From Isoptericola cucumis (GTDB lineage: Bacteria; Actinomycetota; Actinomycetes; Actinomycetales; Cellulomonadaceae), in contig NZ_BMDG01000007.1 of the NCBI RefSeq assembly GCF_014635665.1, positions 62,001 through 126,000 of the forward strand: a DNA stretch of 64,000 nucleotides. Reading direction: 5' to 3'. Each line of letters begins with the position of its first letter. The first letter of the stretch is position 1. Made by a program: the position numbers and the translations under genes. Below, piece by piece: positions 27,530 through 36,510 of the stretch. Under the pieces are notes generated by a model that made no database searches, had not been told where the DNA came from, and saw nothing but the letters and a program-made list of their open reading frames with translations.

Positions 27530-28132
27530 TCACTCGTCGGACGGCAGCCCCAGCCAGGCGTGCCACCCGGTGTGCAGCACCAGCCACGCCATGAGCCCGT
27601 ACCCGGCCTGGCCCGGGTAGGTGTTGCCGTTCGTCGCGAGGTCCGCCAGCCACTGCTCGTGCTGCGCCAGCGGCGTGTACGTGTCCACGTAGGGCACGCG
27701 GCGGCGGGCGGCGACGTCGGCGAAGGCGGCGGAGAGCTCGGCGATCCGGGTGCCGTCCTCCTCGCGCCCGGGCGGCGGCCCGACGACGAACGACGGGATC
27801 CGGCTCGTCTCGGCGACGTCGAGCACGTTCGCCAGGTTCAGCCGCGACCGCGCGACGGACAGGCCCGAGTCGACGTCGTGCCGGCCCAGCGCGACCACGA
27901 GGCGGTTGTCGCAGGTGGCCTCCGGGCCGAACCGGCTCTCCGTCTCCGCCTGCCAGCGGGCGCCGAGCGCCGACGTCGTCTCGCCGGGCACGGCGAGGGT
28001 GAACGCCATCGCCGGCTGCTCGAACCGGGTGCGCGCCATGACGCGGCCCGTCCAGCCGAGCGCCCTGGCGTCGCCGACCCCCACGCTGAGCTCGTCACCG
28101 ACGACGCAGATGCGCACCTCCGGCTGGGTCAC
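27530..28132 (-). CDS. SGNH/GDSL-hydrolase-fold protein lacking the catalytic residues
   Basis: The 200-residue product follows the SGNH hydrolase layout, but every catalytic block is altered. Block I reads VVGDELSVGVG, with Glu14 where GDS has its nucleophile Ser. Block III reads LGRHD, with His85 in place of the oxyanion Asn. Block V reads TYPGQAGYGLMAW, with Tyr172 where the catalytic His lies. The fold is probably kept for binding or structure and not hydrolysis. There is no signal peptide. The GTG at 28132 has GAGGGA just upstream. The fold assignment is inference from motif spacing. Confidence 0.7.
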   Translation of the reverse strand: MTQPEVRICVVGDELSVGVGDARALGWTGRVMARTRFEQPAMAFTLAVPGETTSALGARWQAETESRFGPEATCDNRLVVALGRHDVDSGLSVARSRLNLANVLDVAETSRIPSFVVGPPPGREEDGTRIAELSAAFADVAARRRVPYVDTYTPLAQHEQWLADLATNGNTYPGQAGYGLMAWLVLHTGWHAWLGLPSDE

Positions 28133-28281
28133 CGATCCCTCACCGTCCCTATCCTCGTCCGCCGCCCGCGGTCCGCGGCCGTTGCGCGGCCATTGTGGGG
28201 CCACGGCGGCCCGCCGCCGCGTCTCCCACGCCGGGCCGTCGGGAGGTGTCGTCCCGGCGCCCGGCGGGTGCCCAGGGCCGC

Positions 28282-29247
28282 TCAGAGGATCGTCGCACCC
28301 CAGCGCACGGTGTGCTCGTCGCCCGGGGCAAGCCGGACGAGGTCGTCGCCCGTGTTGAACGCGTCGGCCACGCAGCTCATCGGCTCGGCGGCCAGGCCGA
28401 ACCGCTCGTGGCCGGCGATGTGGTCGGCCGAGCAGACCTGCCAGCAGTCCATCGTCTCGTCCATCCACACGGCCACGGTGCGCCCGTCGGGGCAGCCGAG
28501 CCGTGCCCACGCGAGGCCGCCGGCGTCCCGCGTCGCGCCGACCCAGGCGTCGTCGAGGTCCAGGCCGGCCATGCTGCGGGTCTCCCGCAGGTCGTAGGGG
28601 CCCGCGACGGGCTCGGTGCCCGTGGGCAGCAGCCGGTCGTCGACGGTGACGTGCGTCGTGGCGTCGAGGCTGACGGTGCAGTCGTCCAGGGCGGCGCCGC
28701 CCGTCGACAGCCACGGGTGGAAGCCGATCCCGTACGGCGCGGTGCCCGCGCCCACGTTGCGGGTGCGCACCACGACCTCCAGGCCGGCGGCCGAGAGGCG
28801 GTAAGTGACGCGGGATACCAGCTGGAACGGCCATCCCTTCTGCGCCGGCAGCGCGAGCTCGAGCGTCACGGCGTCGTCGGCCACCTCCACGGCCTCCCAC
28901 CGGTACCAGCAGGCCAGGCCGTGCAGGGCGGTCCCGCGGTCGGGCTCGCTCACCGCGACCTGGTGCCGGGTGCCGTCCGCGGTGTAGACGCCGTCGCGCA
29001 GGCGGTTCGGCCAGGGCAGCAGCACGGCGGCGTTGAAGACCGGCGCGGCCTCGTCCTCGCGGAACGGCACGAAGACGTCACGACCGTCCACGGAGTACTC
29101 GCGCACCATCGCGCCGACCTCGGCGATCGTGGCTCGGTGTCCGCCGGAGGCGATACGGTGCTGGGCGCCCGACGGCGGGGGCGTTCCGGGCGCGGTCGAC
29201 GGGACGTGGCCGGGGCCGGCCGGGGTGGAGGTGGCGTCGGTGTTCAC
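28282..29247 (-). CDS. Aldose 1-epimerase family protein
   Basis: The 321-residue product resembles galactose mutarotase: VLLPWPNRLRDGVYTADG, a conserved histidine in TALHGLACWYRWE and another in YGIGFHPWLSTGG. The C-terminal block QVCSADHIAGHERFGLAAEPMSCVADAFN contains the catalytic-type glutamate. Such enzymes interconvert anomers of free sugars and would suit a plant-polysaccharide degrader. Two GTG starts (29247, 29253) are possible and neither has a clear Shine-Dalgarno sequence. The upstream gap is a divergent promoter region shared with the aldo/keto reductase. Confidence 0.82.
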   Translation of the reverse strand: MNTDATSTPAGPGHVPSTAPGTPPPSGAQHRIASGGHRATIAEVGAMVREYSVDGRDVFVPFREDEAAPVFNAAVLLPWPNRLRDGVYTADGTRHQVAVSEPDRGTALHGLACWYRWEAVEVADDAVTLELALPAQKGWPFQLVSRVTYRLSAAGLEVVVRTRNVGAGTAPYGIGFHPWLSTGGAALDDCTVSLDATTHVTVDDRLLPTGTEPVAGPYDLRETRSMAGLDLDDAWVGATRDAGGLAWARLGCPDGRTVAVWMDETMDCWQVCSADHIAGHERFGLAAEPMSCVADAFNTGDDLVRLAPGDEHTVRWGATIL

Positions 29248-29373
29248 GCTCACACCGTAGTCGGGACGCCGGATGGTCGTGCGCGACGTAGCGTAAGGGG
29301 GCCATGCATGGGGGGCCCGTACCGGGACCATGGAGCACACGGTGCGGTGGATCGCACCATGAACGGAGGAACG

Positions 29374-30369
29374 ATGGAGAAGCAGGTGCTCGGCCGCACC
29401 GGCCGGCTGGTGTCGGTGGTCGGCCTGGGAACCTGGCAACTGGGTGCCGACTGGGGGTCGGTCACGGACGACCAGGCCCGCGCGGTCCTGGATGCCTCGC
29501 TCGAGTCCGGCGTCACGTTCTTCGACACTGCTGACGTGTACGGCGACGGCCGCAGCGAACAGGCCGTCGGCGCCTTCCGCGCCGACCACGCGAACGCCGG
29601 GATCACGGTCGCGACGAAGATGGGCCGCCGGATGGACCAGGTGCCCGAGAACTACGTGCTCGAGAACTTCCGCAAGTGGACCGACCGCTCGCGGCGCAAC
29701 CTCGGCATGGAGACGCTCGACCTCGTGCAGCTGCACTGCCCGCCCACCGCCGTCTATTCCTCCGACGAGGTCTACGACGCGCTCGACACCCTCGTGGAGG
29801 AGGGAGTCACCGCCGCGTACGGCGTCTCGGTCGAGACCGTGGACGAGGCGCTGACGGCGATCGCACGGCCGGGCGTGGCCACGGTGCAGATCATCCTCAA
29901 CGCGTTCCGGCTCAAGCCGCTGGACGAGGTCCTGCCGGCCGCGTCCGAGGCGGGCGTGGGCATCATCGCCCGCGTGCCGCTCGCGTCCGGCCTGCTGTCC
30001 GGCCGGTACACGCACGAGACGACCTTCGCCGACGACGACCACCGGACGTTCAACCGCAAGGGCGAGGCGTTCGACGTCGGCGAGACCTTCTCCGGCGTCC
30101 CGTTCGACGTCGGCGTCGACGCCGCCGCGCGGTTCACGGAGCTGGCCGGGACGGCCCTCAACCAGGAGCTCACGCCCGCGCAGGCCGCGATCGCGTGGGT
30201 GTGGCAGCGTGCCGGCGTGTCCACCGTCATCCCGGGCGCGCGGTCGCCGGAGCAGGCCCGCCTCAACGCCGCCGCGGGCTCGGCCCAGGTGCTCGGGCCG
30301 CTGTTCACCTCCGGGGTGCGGGAGATCTACGACGACTCGATCAAGGAGCACGTCCAGGACAAGTGGTGA
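29374..30369 (+). CDS. Aldo/keto reductase
   Basis: The 331-residue product is an NADPH-dependent AKR with the (beta/alpha)8 pattern. The catalytic tetrad can be traced: Asp in FFDTADVYG, Tyr in the same motif, Lys in VATKMGRR and His in DLVQLHCPP. The cofactor-binding C-terminal block is VSTVIPGARSPEQARLNAAAG. The substrate is unknown. The ATG at 29374 has CGGAGGA 4 nt upstream; an earlier ATG at 29359 lacks one. GGTGCG and CGCACC flank the region just before the ribosome site as a small inverted repeat. A 54-nt perfect palindrome follows the stop. Confidence 0.85.
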   Translation: MEKQVLGRTGRLVSVVGLGTWQLGADWGSVTDDQARAVLDASLESGVTFFDTADVYGDGRSEQAVGAFRADHANAGITVATKMGRRMDQVPENYVLENFRKWTDRSRRNLGMETLDLVQLHCPPTAVYSSDEVYDALDTLVEEGVTAAYGVSVETVDEALTAIARPGVATVQIILNAFRLKPLDEVLPAASEAGVGIIARVPLASGLLSGRYTHETTFADDDHRTFNRKGEAFDVGETFSGVPFDVGVDAAARFTELAGTALNQELTPAQAAIAWVWQRAGVSTVIPGARSPEQARLNAAAGSAQVLGPLFTSGVREIYDDSIKEHVQDKW

Positions 30370-30393
30370 GGTCCGGCTCGCCGCCGGGCCGCC

Positions 30394-30447
30394 GCAGAAA
30401 GCCGGGAGGCCACCGCACCATGGTGCGGTGGCCTCCCGGCTTTCTGC
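30394..30447. terminator. 54-nt perfect palindrome (27-bp stem) between convergent genes
   Basis: The sequence from 30394 to 30447 equals its own reverse complement over 54 nt, centred on ACCATGGT. It separates the aldo/keto reductase from the convergent kgd gene and can act in both directions. With no loop, about 4 nt at the tip must be unpaired. Confidence 0.85.
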
Positions 30448-30460
30448 GTCCCGGCGAGGG

Positions 30461-33400
30461 TCAGCGGTCGAAGGCCTGCGCGACCAGGACCTCCTGCTGC
30501 TCCTTGTGCCGCTTGGCGGTGCCGGCCGCGGTGGACGCGGACGCGGGCCGGGCGACGACGCGCACGCGCGGCAGGTCCTCCGGCAGGGCGAGGTGCAGGA
30601 ACGACCAGGCGCCCTGGTTCTCCGGCTCGTCCTGGACCCAGACGACGTCGGCGCCGGCGTACTTCGCGAGCTCGGCGCGGACCTGCTCCTCCGGGAACGG
30701 GTAGAGCTGCTCGAGGCGCAGGATGGCGGTCCGCTCGTCCTGCCGCTTGCGGCGCTCGGCCAGCAGGTCGTAGTAGACGCGCCCGGTGCACAGGAGCACG
30801 CGGTCCACGGCGGCCACCTCGACCTCCGCGTCGGGCAGCACCGGCTCGAACGTGCCGGTGGTGAAGTCGTCGACGCTCGACGCCGCGGCCTTGAGGCGCA
30901 GCAGCTGCTTCGGCGTGAAGACGATCAGCGGGTGGCGCGGGCGGTCGTACGCCTGCCGGCGCAGCAGGTGGAAGTACGACGCCGGGGTGGACGGCTGGGC
31001 CACCGTCATGTTGTCCTCGGCCGCCATCTGCAGGAACCGCTCGATCCGTGCGGACGAGTGGTCCGGGCCCTGGCCCTCGTACCCGTGCGGCAGCAGCATG
31101 ACCAGCGACGAGTTCTGGCCCCACTTCTGCTCGGCCGACGAGATGAACTCGTCGATGACGGTCTGGGCGCCGTTGACGAAGTCGCCGAACTGCGCCTCCC
31201 ACAGCACCAGGGCGTCCGGACGCTCCACCGAGTAGCCGTACTCGAAGCCGAGGGCCGCGTACTCGCTCAGCGACGAGTCGTACACCCAGAACTTCGCCTG
31301 GTCGCCCGCCAGGTACAGCAGCGGGGTCCACTCGGCGCCGGTGTTGCGGTCGTGCAGGACGGCGTGGCGCTGCACGAAGGTGCCGCGGCGCGAGTCCTGC
31401 CCGGCGAGTCGCACCGGGGTGCCCTCCATGAGCAGCGACCCGAAGGCCACGAGCTCGCCGAAGCCCCAGTCGATGCCCCCCTCCTTCGACATCAGCTGGC
31501 GCTTCTCCAGCATCTGCGCGAGCTTGGGGTGCACGGTGAAGCCCTCCGGCGGCGCGACCTGCACGTCGCCGATGCGCTCGAGCACCGAGTGGGGGATGGC
31601 CGTCTGCCAGCCCACCATGTCGCCGGCGCCCGCGCGCTGCGACTCGGGCCGCTCCAGGCCGAGGATCTCGTCGTCGCCGTCGGGCGTGGTGTTCGCGCCC
31701 GCGGACTTGGTCTCGGTGAAGACCCGCTCGAGCTGCGACTGGTAGTCCTGCAGCGCCTGCTCGGCCTCCTCGACCGTGATGTCGCCGCGCGCCACGAGGT
31801 TCTTCGTGTACAGCTTGCGCACCGACTGCTTGGCCTCGATGAGGTTGTACATCAGCGGCTGCGTCATCGAGGGGTCGTCGCCCTCGTTGTGGCCGCGTCG
31901 GCGGTAGCAGACCATGTCGATGATGACGTCGCGGTCGAACTGCTCGCGGTACGCGAACGCCAGCTCGGCGACGCGCACGCAGGCCTCCGGGTCGTCGCCG
32001 TTCACGTGGAAGACGGGGACCTGGTAGCCCTTGGCGACGTCCGTCGCGTAGGTGGTGGAGCGCGACGACGACGGGCCGGTGGTGAAGCCGACCTGGTTGT
32101 TGATGATCACGTGGATCGTGCCGCCGGTACGGTACCCGCGCAGCTGCGCGAGGTTCAGCACCTCGGGGACGACGCCCTGGCCCGCGAACGCCGCGTCGCC
32201 GTGGATGAGGATCGGCAGGACGGAGAAGCCGTCGCCGCCCAGGTCGATGCGGTCCTGCTTGGCGCGCACGATGCCCTCGAGCACCGGGTCGACCGCCTCG
32301 AGGTGCGACGGGTTCGCGGCCAGGTAGACCTTGGTCGTGGCGCCGGTCTCGGCGGTGAACACGCCCTCGGTGCCGAGGTGGTACTTGACGTCGCCGGAGC
32401 CCTGGACGCTCTTCGGGTCGAGCTGGCCCTCGAACTCCTTGAAGATCTGGCCGTAGCTCTTGCCGGCGATGTTCGCGAGCACGTTGAGACGGCCCCGGTG
32501 GGCCATGCCGATGCCGACCTCGTCGAGGCCGCCCTCGGCGGCCCTGCTGAGGATCGCGTCGAGCAGCGGGATGACGGCCTCGCCGCCCTCGAGGGAGAAC
32601 CGCTTCTGGCCGACGAACTTCGTCTGCAGGAACGTCTCGAAGGCCTCGGCCGAGTTCAGGCGGCGCAGGATGCGCAGCTGGTCCTCGCGCGGCGTGCGGG
32701 CGTAGCCCGCCTCCAGGCGGTCCTGCAGCCACTTGCGCTGCGCCGGGTCGGCGATGTGCATGTACTCGATGCCGATCGAGCGGCAGTACGAGTCGCGGAG
32801 CAGGCCGAGGATGTCGCGCAGCGTGTCCTTCGACTTGCCGCCGAAGCCACCGGTGGGGAACCGGCGGTCCAGGTCCCACAGCGTGAGGCCGTGGTTCTGG
32901 ATGTCCAGGTCCGGGTGCTTGCGCTGGCGGTAGGCCAGGGGGTCGGTCTCGGCCATGAGGTGGCCGCGCGACCGGTAGGAGTGGACGAGCTCGGCGATCT
33001 TGGCCGGCTTCGCGGCCTCGACCTCGGCGTCGGTCGTGTTGTCGCGGACCCAGCGGACGGGCTCGTACGGCACGCGCAGCGCCGCGAACACCCGGTCGTA
33101 GAAGCCGTCGAGGCCGAGCAGCTTGTTGGCGAGGATCTTGAGGAACTCGCCCGACTGCGCGCCCTGGATGATGCGGTGGTCGTAGGTCGAGGTGACCGTC
33201 ATGACCTTCGAGATGCCCATGCGGGCGAGCTGCTCCTCGGACGCCCCGGCGAACTCGGCCGGGTAGTCCATGGCGCCGACGCCGATGATCGTGCCCTGGC
33301 CGGCCATCAGCCGCGGCACGGAGTGCACGGTGCCGATGCCACCCGGGTTGGTCAGCGAGATCGTGGTGCCGGCGAAGTCGTCCATGCCGAGCTTGCCGCC

Positions 33401-34318
33401 GCGCGCCTTGCGCACGAGCTCCTCGTAGGCCGCCCAGAAGCCGGCGAAGTCGAGTTCCTCGGCCTTCTTGACGCTGGGGACCAGCAGCTGGCGGGTGCCG
33501 TCGGGCTTGGCCAGGTCGATCGCCAGGCCGAAGCCCACGTGCGCCGGCTGCACCACGTGCGGCTTGCCGTCGACGACCTCGTAGTGGGCGTTCATCACCG
33601 GCATGTCGGACAGCGCCTCGACGAGGGCGAACCCGATGAGGTGGGTGAAGGAGATCTTGCCGCCGCGGCCGCGCGCCAGGTGGTTGTTGATGACGATCCG
33701 GTTGTCCACCATGAGCTTGGCGGGCACCGCGCGCACCGACGTGGCGGTGGGGACCTGGATCGAGGCCTCCATGTTCGTCACGACGCGGGCCGCCGGACCG
33801 CGCAGCTTCTGCACGTCGTCGGTGGCCTCGTCCTCGGCGCTCTTCGGCGACGTCTTCGCGACCTCCGCGTAGGGAGCGGTCGACGGCAGCGCCTCGGCGA
33901 CGGGCGGGGCGACGTCGGGGTCGGCGGGCACGGGGGTCGCGGCCGCGCGCTGACCGGACTCGGCCGCCGCGGTGCCGCCGGCCCGCGGAGCGGGCGCGGC
34001 CTCGGCGGGCTCGGTGGCGGGGGCCGGCCGCTCCGCCGCGGGCGGTGCCGCGGGGGCGGGCTGCTCGGCCGCGGGGGCCGGCTGCGCCGCTGGCGCGGGG
34101 GCCGGCTGCGCCGCTGGCGCGGGGGCCGGCGCGGCGGAGGCCTGGTCGGCGGCGCCGTTCGACTCGCCCGGGGTGTAGTCGGCGAAGAAGTCCCACCACG
34201 CGGGGTCTACCGCGTTCTTGTCCTTGAGGTACTGCTCGTAGAGCTCGTCCACGAGCCATTCATTGGCTCCGAACGCGCTCGCCACGCTGATCGACTCTGA
34301 CCCGTCCTTCGGGGACAC
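30461..34318 (-). CDS. kgd: Multifunctional 2-oxoglutarate decarboxylase/dehydrogenase (Kgd, E1/E2 fusion)
   Basis: The 1285-residue product is the actinobacterial SucA/Kgd. It has an N-terminal recruiting helix (FGANEWLVDELYEQY), an Ala/Pro-rich linker and an E2-type acyltransferase domain with YDHRIIQGAQSGEFL. The thiamine-dependent E1 domain follows (MAHRGRLNVLANI, GDAAFAGQGVV, HVIINNQVGFTTGP). It converts 2-oxoglutarate in the TCA cycle and is held in check by GarA-type FHA proteins in relatives. No lipoyl domain is present, as expected. GTG at 34318 (VSPKDGSES) is my choice among several GTGs (34321, 34336); no strong ribosome site decides it. Confidence 0.93.
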   Translation of the reverse strand: MSPKDGSESISVASAFGANEWLVDELYEQYLKDKNAVDPAWWDFFADYTPGESNGAADQASAAPAPAPAAQPAPAPAAQPAPAAEQPAPAAPPAAERPAPATEPAEAAPAPRAGGTAAAESGQRAAATPVPADPDVAPPVAEALPSTAPYAEVAKTSPKSAEDEATDDVQKLRGPAARVVTNMEASIQVPTATSVRAVPAKLMVDNRIVINNHLARGRGGKISFTHLIGFALVEALSDMPVMNAHYEVVDGKPHVVQPAHVGFGLAIDLAKPDGTRQLLVPSVKKAEELDFAGFWAAYEELVRKARGGKLGMDDFAGTTISLTNPGGIGTVHSVPRLMAGQGTIIGVGAMDYPAEFAGASEEQLARMGISKVMTVTSTYDHRIIQGAQSGEFLKILANKLLGLDGFYDRVFAALRVPYEPVRWVRDNTTDAEVEAAKPAKIAELVHSYRSRGHLMAETDPLAYRQRKHPDLDIQNHGLTLWDLDRRFPTGGFGGKSKDTLRDILGLLRDSYCRSIGIEYMHIADPAQRKWLQDRLEAGYARTPREDQLRILRRLNSAEAFETFLQTKFVGQKRFSLEGGEAVIPLLDAILSRAAEGGLDEVGIGMAHRGRLNVLANIAGKSYGQIFKEFEGQLDPKSVQGSGDVKYHLGTEGVFTAETGATTKVYLAANPSHLEAVDPVLEGIVRAKQDRIDLGGDGFSVLPILIHGDAAFAGQGVVPEVLNLAQLRGYRTGGTIHVIINNQVGFTTGPSSSRSTTYATDVAKGYQVPVFHVNGDDPEACVRVAELAFAYREQFDRDVIIDMVCYRRRGHNEGDDPSMTQPLMYNLIEAKQSVRKLYTKNLVARGDITVEEAEQALQDYQSQLERVFTETKSAGANTTPDGDDEILGLERPESQRAGAGDMVGWQTAIPHSVLERIGDVQVAPPEGFTVHPKLAQMLEKRQLMSKEGGIDWGFGELVAFGSLLMEGTPVRLAGQDSRRGTFVQRHAVLHDRNTGAEWTPLLYLAGDQAKFWVYDSSLSEYAALGFEYGYSVERPDALVLWEAQFGDFVNGAQTVIDEFISSAEQKWGQNSSLVMLLPHGYEGQGPDHSSARIERFLQMAAEDNMTVAQPSTPASYFHLLRRQAYDRPRHPLIVFTPKQLLRLKAAASSVDDFTTGTFEPVLPDAEVEVAAVDRVLLCTGRVYYDLLAERRKRQDERTAILRLEQLYPFPEEQVRAELAKYAGADVVWVQDEPENQGAWSFLHLALPEDLPRVRVVARPASASTAAGTAKRHKEQQEVLVAQAFDR
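34076..34123 (-). repeat. 24-bp tandem repeat in the kgd Ala/Pro linker
   Basis: A 24-nt unit occurs twice exactly (34076-34099, 34100-34123), followed by a partial third. It encodes PAPAAQPA-type repeats. It is in frame, so length changes keep the protein intact while altering the linker between recruiting helix and E2 domain. Confidence 0.85.
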
Positions 34319-34627
34319 CACGCGCGGATCGCCCACTTTCACACAGTTGCTTCGTTCGTTCGGAAGAGCCCCGGACGTGCCGGTGCGTGTCCCCAGCCTA
34401 TGCCCTCGGCGGTCGGGGGCCCGGGCGCCGGACCCGCGGGATCGGGCCGATCCGGGCGCCCGGCGAGGCCACTTCGACCGTCCGGTAATGCGCCGGGCAA
34501 CGACACACCCGGTCGGCCCGTGGATTGCGTCGGGCCCCGTCATGGATGGGCCATCCGGTCGGAATTCGCACCGGCAAGAGTGTGAGCAATCTCACTGTCG
34601 TTTCACCCGCCGGCGTCGGGCGTGGCG
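34319..34627. other. 309-nt intergenic region between kgd and the downstream two-component system
   Basis: This gap carries the kgd promoter. A minus-strand TAGGCT near 34396-34401 is a reasonable -10 element and would give a leader of about 70 nt containing direct repeats of GAACGAAC. A CRP-like palindrome lies at 34581-34596. I see no gene in it; the frames crossing it lack starts and codon bias. Confidence 0.5.
34581..34596. promoter_or_regulatory. CRP/GlxR-like palindrome TGTGA-N6-TCACT
   Basis: TGTGAGCAATCTCACT differs from the cAMP-receptor consensus TGTGA-N6-TCACA at only the last base. It lies about 260 nt upstream of kgd, a TCA-cycle gene that cAMP regulators control in some actinobacteria. 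Binding is not shown. Confidence 0.45.
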
Positions 34628-35722
34628 TCAGCCTTCCGTGTCGGTCGTGACCCCGGGCGCCGGGCGCGCGTGCACCGGCAGGGTCACCCGCATCGTGGCG
34701 CCGCGGTCGGTGTCGGCCACCTGGACGCGGCCGCCGTGCAGGTCCACCGCCCAGCGGACGATCGCCAGCCCGATCCCGGTCCCGCCCGTCGTGCTCGGCT
34801 GGCGGGACGCGCCCGTGGCCCGCGTGAACCGCTCGAAGACGCGGTCGCGGTCCTCGGGGGCGATGCCCGGCCCCTCGTCGCTCACCTCGAGGACGATCTC
34901 GTCGTCCACCGGGTAGGCGTCGAGGCGCACCGTGCCGCCGTGGGGGGAGTGGCGGATGGCGTTCTGCAGGAGGTTGGTGATGACCTGGCGCAGCCGCTCG
35001 ATGTCGGCCTCGAGCGTGAGGTCGGGCGGGGTCACGTCGACGACGTAGCTGAGGCCCTTGGCGGCGTCCACCATCGACATGGCCCGGGCCGTCTCCTCGA
35101 GGAAGTCGCCCACGGAGAACTCGTCGAGGACGAGCGCCGAGGCGCCCGCCTCCACGCGCGACAGGTCGAGCAGGTAGGTGACCAGCCGGGTGAGGCGCTC
35201 GGTCTGCTCGAGCGACAGCTCGAGCGCGGCCGGGGTCGGCTCGGTGACGCCGTCGACCATGTTCTCGAGCTGCGCCTGCAACGCCGCCACCGGCGTGCGC
35301 AGCTCGTGCGAGACGTTGGCGATCAGCTCGCGGCGCACCCGGTCCGAGGCGTCCAGGTCGGCGGCCATGACGTTGAAGGCCTCCGCGAGCTGGCCCACCT
35401 CGTCCCGGCTGGTCGCGCGCACCCGGATCGAGTAGTCGCCCGCTGCCATCGCCTGCACCGCCGCGGTCATGTCCCGCAGGGGGGACGTCATCCCGCGCGC
35501 GAGGATCTGCGTGATCACCAGCGACAGGAACACCGCCAGCGGCAGCGTGCGCGTGGGGCCGAGCTGGTTCTGCAGCCCGATCCACGTCACCAGGACGGCG
35601 AAGATCACCGTCGCGACGACCAGCACCCCCAGCTTGGTCTTGAGGGAGCGCAGCGGGTCCAGGGGCCGGACGTCGGGGATCCGGTGGTGGTGCGTGGAGC
35701 CGCGCGTCGGCCCGGTCGGCAC
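34628..35722 (-). CDS. Sensor histidine kinase (OmpR-type partner)
   Basis: The 364-residue product has two transmembrane segments (about residues 31-50 and 58-75) with only a very short loop between them, so it probably senses within or at the membrane. HAMP follows (LARGMTSPLRDMTAAVQAMAAGDYSIRV), then HisKA with H139 in LIANVSHELRTPVAAL. The HATPase core has NLLQNAIRHSPHG, DEGPGIAPEDRDRVFERF and TGGTGIGLAIVRWAV. The GTG start lies 1 nt after the response-regulator stop, so the pair is coupled. The signal is unknown; I would not name it after a characterised system. Confidence 0.88.
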   Translation of the reverse strand: MPTGPTRGSTHHHRIPDVRPLDPLRSLKTKLGVLVVATVIFAVLVTWIGLQNQLGPTRTLPLAVFLSLVITQILARGMTSPLRDMTAAVQAMAAGDYSIRVRATSRDEVGQLAEAFNVMAADLDASDRVRRELIANVSHELRTPVAALQAQLENMVDGVTEPTPAALELSLEQTERLTRLVTYLLDLSRVEAGASALVLDEFSVGDFLEETARAMSMVDAAKGLSYVVDVTPPDLTLEADIERLRQVITNLLQNAIRHSPHGGTVRLDAYPVDDEIVLEVSDEGPGIAPEDRDRVFERFTRATGASRQPSTTGGTGIGLAIVRWAVDLHGGRVQVADTDRGATMRVTLPVHARPAPGVTTDTEG

Positions 35723-35723
35723 G

Positions 35724-36497
35724 TCAGCTCGCCGGCGGCTCGAAGGCGTAGCCGACGCCGTGCACCGTCCGGATGAGGTCGGGCCCGAGCTTGCGGCGCA
35801 GCGCCTTGATGTGGGAGTCCACCGTGCGCGTCCCGCTCGCGTCGGCCCAGTCCCAGACCTCGGCGAGCAGCTTCTCGCGGGTCTGGACCGTCTTGGGCGA
35901 GCTCGCGAGCATGACCAGGAGCTCGAACTCCGTCGGGGTCAGGTGCACCTCCTCGCCGCCCCGGTGCACGCGCCGCTGCGCGCGGTCGATGGACACGTCG
36001 CCCATCACCATCGGCGGGTCGGCGGGCACGGTCACCGCGGCCTGGCTGGCGCGCTCGACGCGGCGCAGCAGCGCCTTGACCCGGGCGACGAGCTCGCGCA
36101 TGGAGAACGGCTTCGTCATGTAGTCGTCCGCACCGACGCCGAGACCCACCAGCATGTCGGTCTCGTCGTCCCGCGCGGTGAGCATGAGGATCGGGATGGG
36201 GTGGTCGGCCTGGATGCGGCGGGTCACCTCGAGCCCGTCGATGCCCGGCAGCATCACGTCGAGGACGATCGCGTCGGGGCGCAGGCGGGTCGCGGCGTCG
36301 ACGCCGGCGAGGCCGTCGCGCGCCACCTCGACGCGCCAGCCCTCGGCGGACAGGCGCTGCGCGATGGCGGCGGCGATCGCCGGCTCGTCCTCGACGACGA
36401 GCACGGTGGCGTTGGGCTGGCCTGGGCTCGGCGTCCCGCCCGCGGCGGGGCCGCCTCCCGGGGGGCTCGGAGGAGTCGGGGTGGTCATGGCTTCCAT
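35724..36497 (-). CDS. OmpR-family response regulator
   Basis: The 257-residue product has a Pro/Gly-rich N-terminal extension (about 28 residues) before a receiver domain with phospho-acceptor D80 and K in TKPF. A winged-helix effector domain follows (VHLTPTEFELLVMLASSPKTVQTREKLLAEVW). The ATG at 36497 (MEAMTTP) has GGGAG 6 nt upstream; the ATG at 36488 is a weaker alternative. Three 11-bp direct repeats lie 14-46 nt upstream of the start and look like its own operator. The next gene is its kinase partner. Confidence 0.88.
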   Translation of the reverse strand: MEAMTTPTPPSPPGGGPAAGGTPSPGQPNATVLVVEDEPAIAAAIAQRLSAEGWRVEVARDGLAGVDAATRLRPDAIVLDVMLPGIDGLEVTRRIQADHPIPILMLTARDDETDMLVGLGVGADDYMTKPFSMRELVARVKALLRRVERASQAAVTVPADPPMVMGDVSIDRAQRRVHRGGEEVHLTPTEFELLVMLASSPKTVQTREKLLAEVWDWADASGTRTVDSHIKALRRKLGPDLIRTVHGVGYAFEPPAS

Positions 36498-36510
36498 CTT
36501 GCACTCCCGG

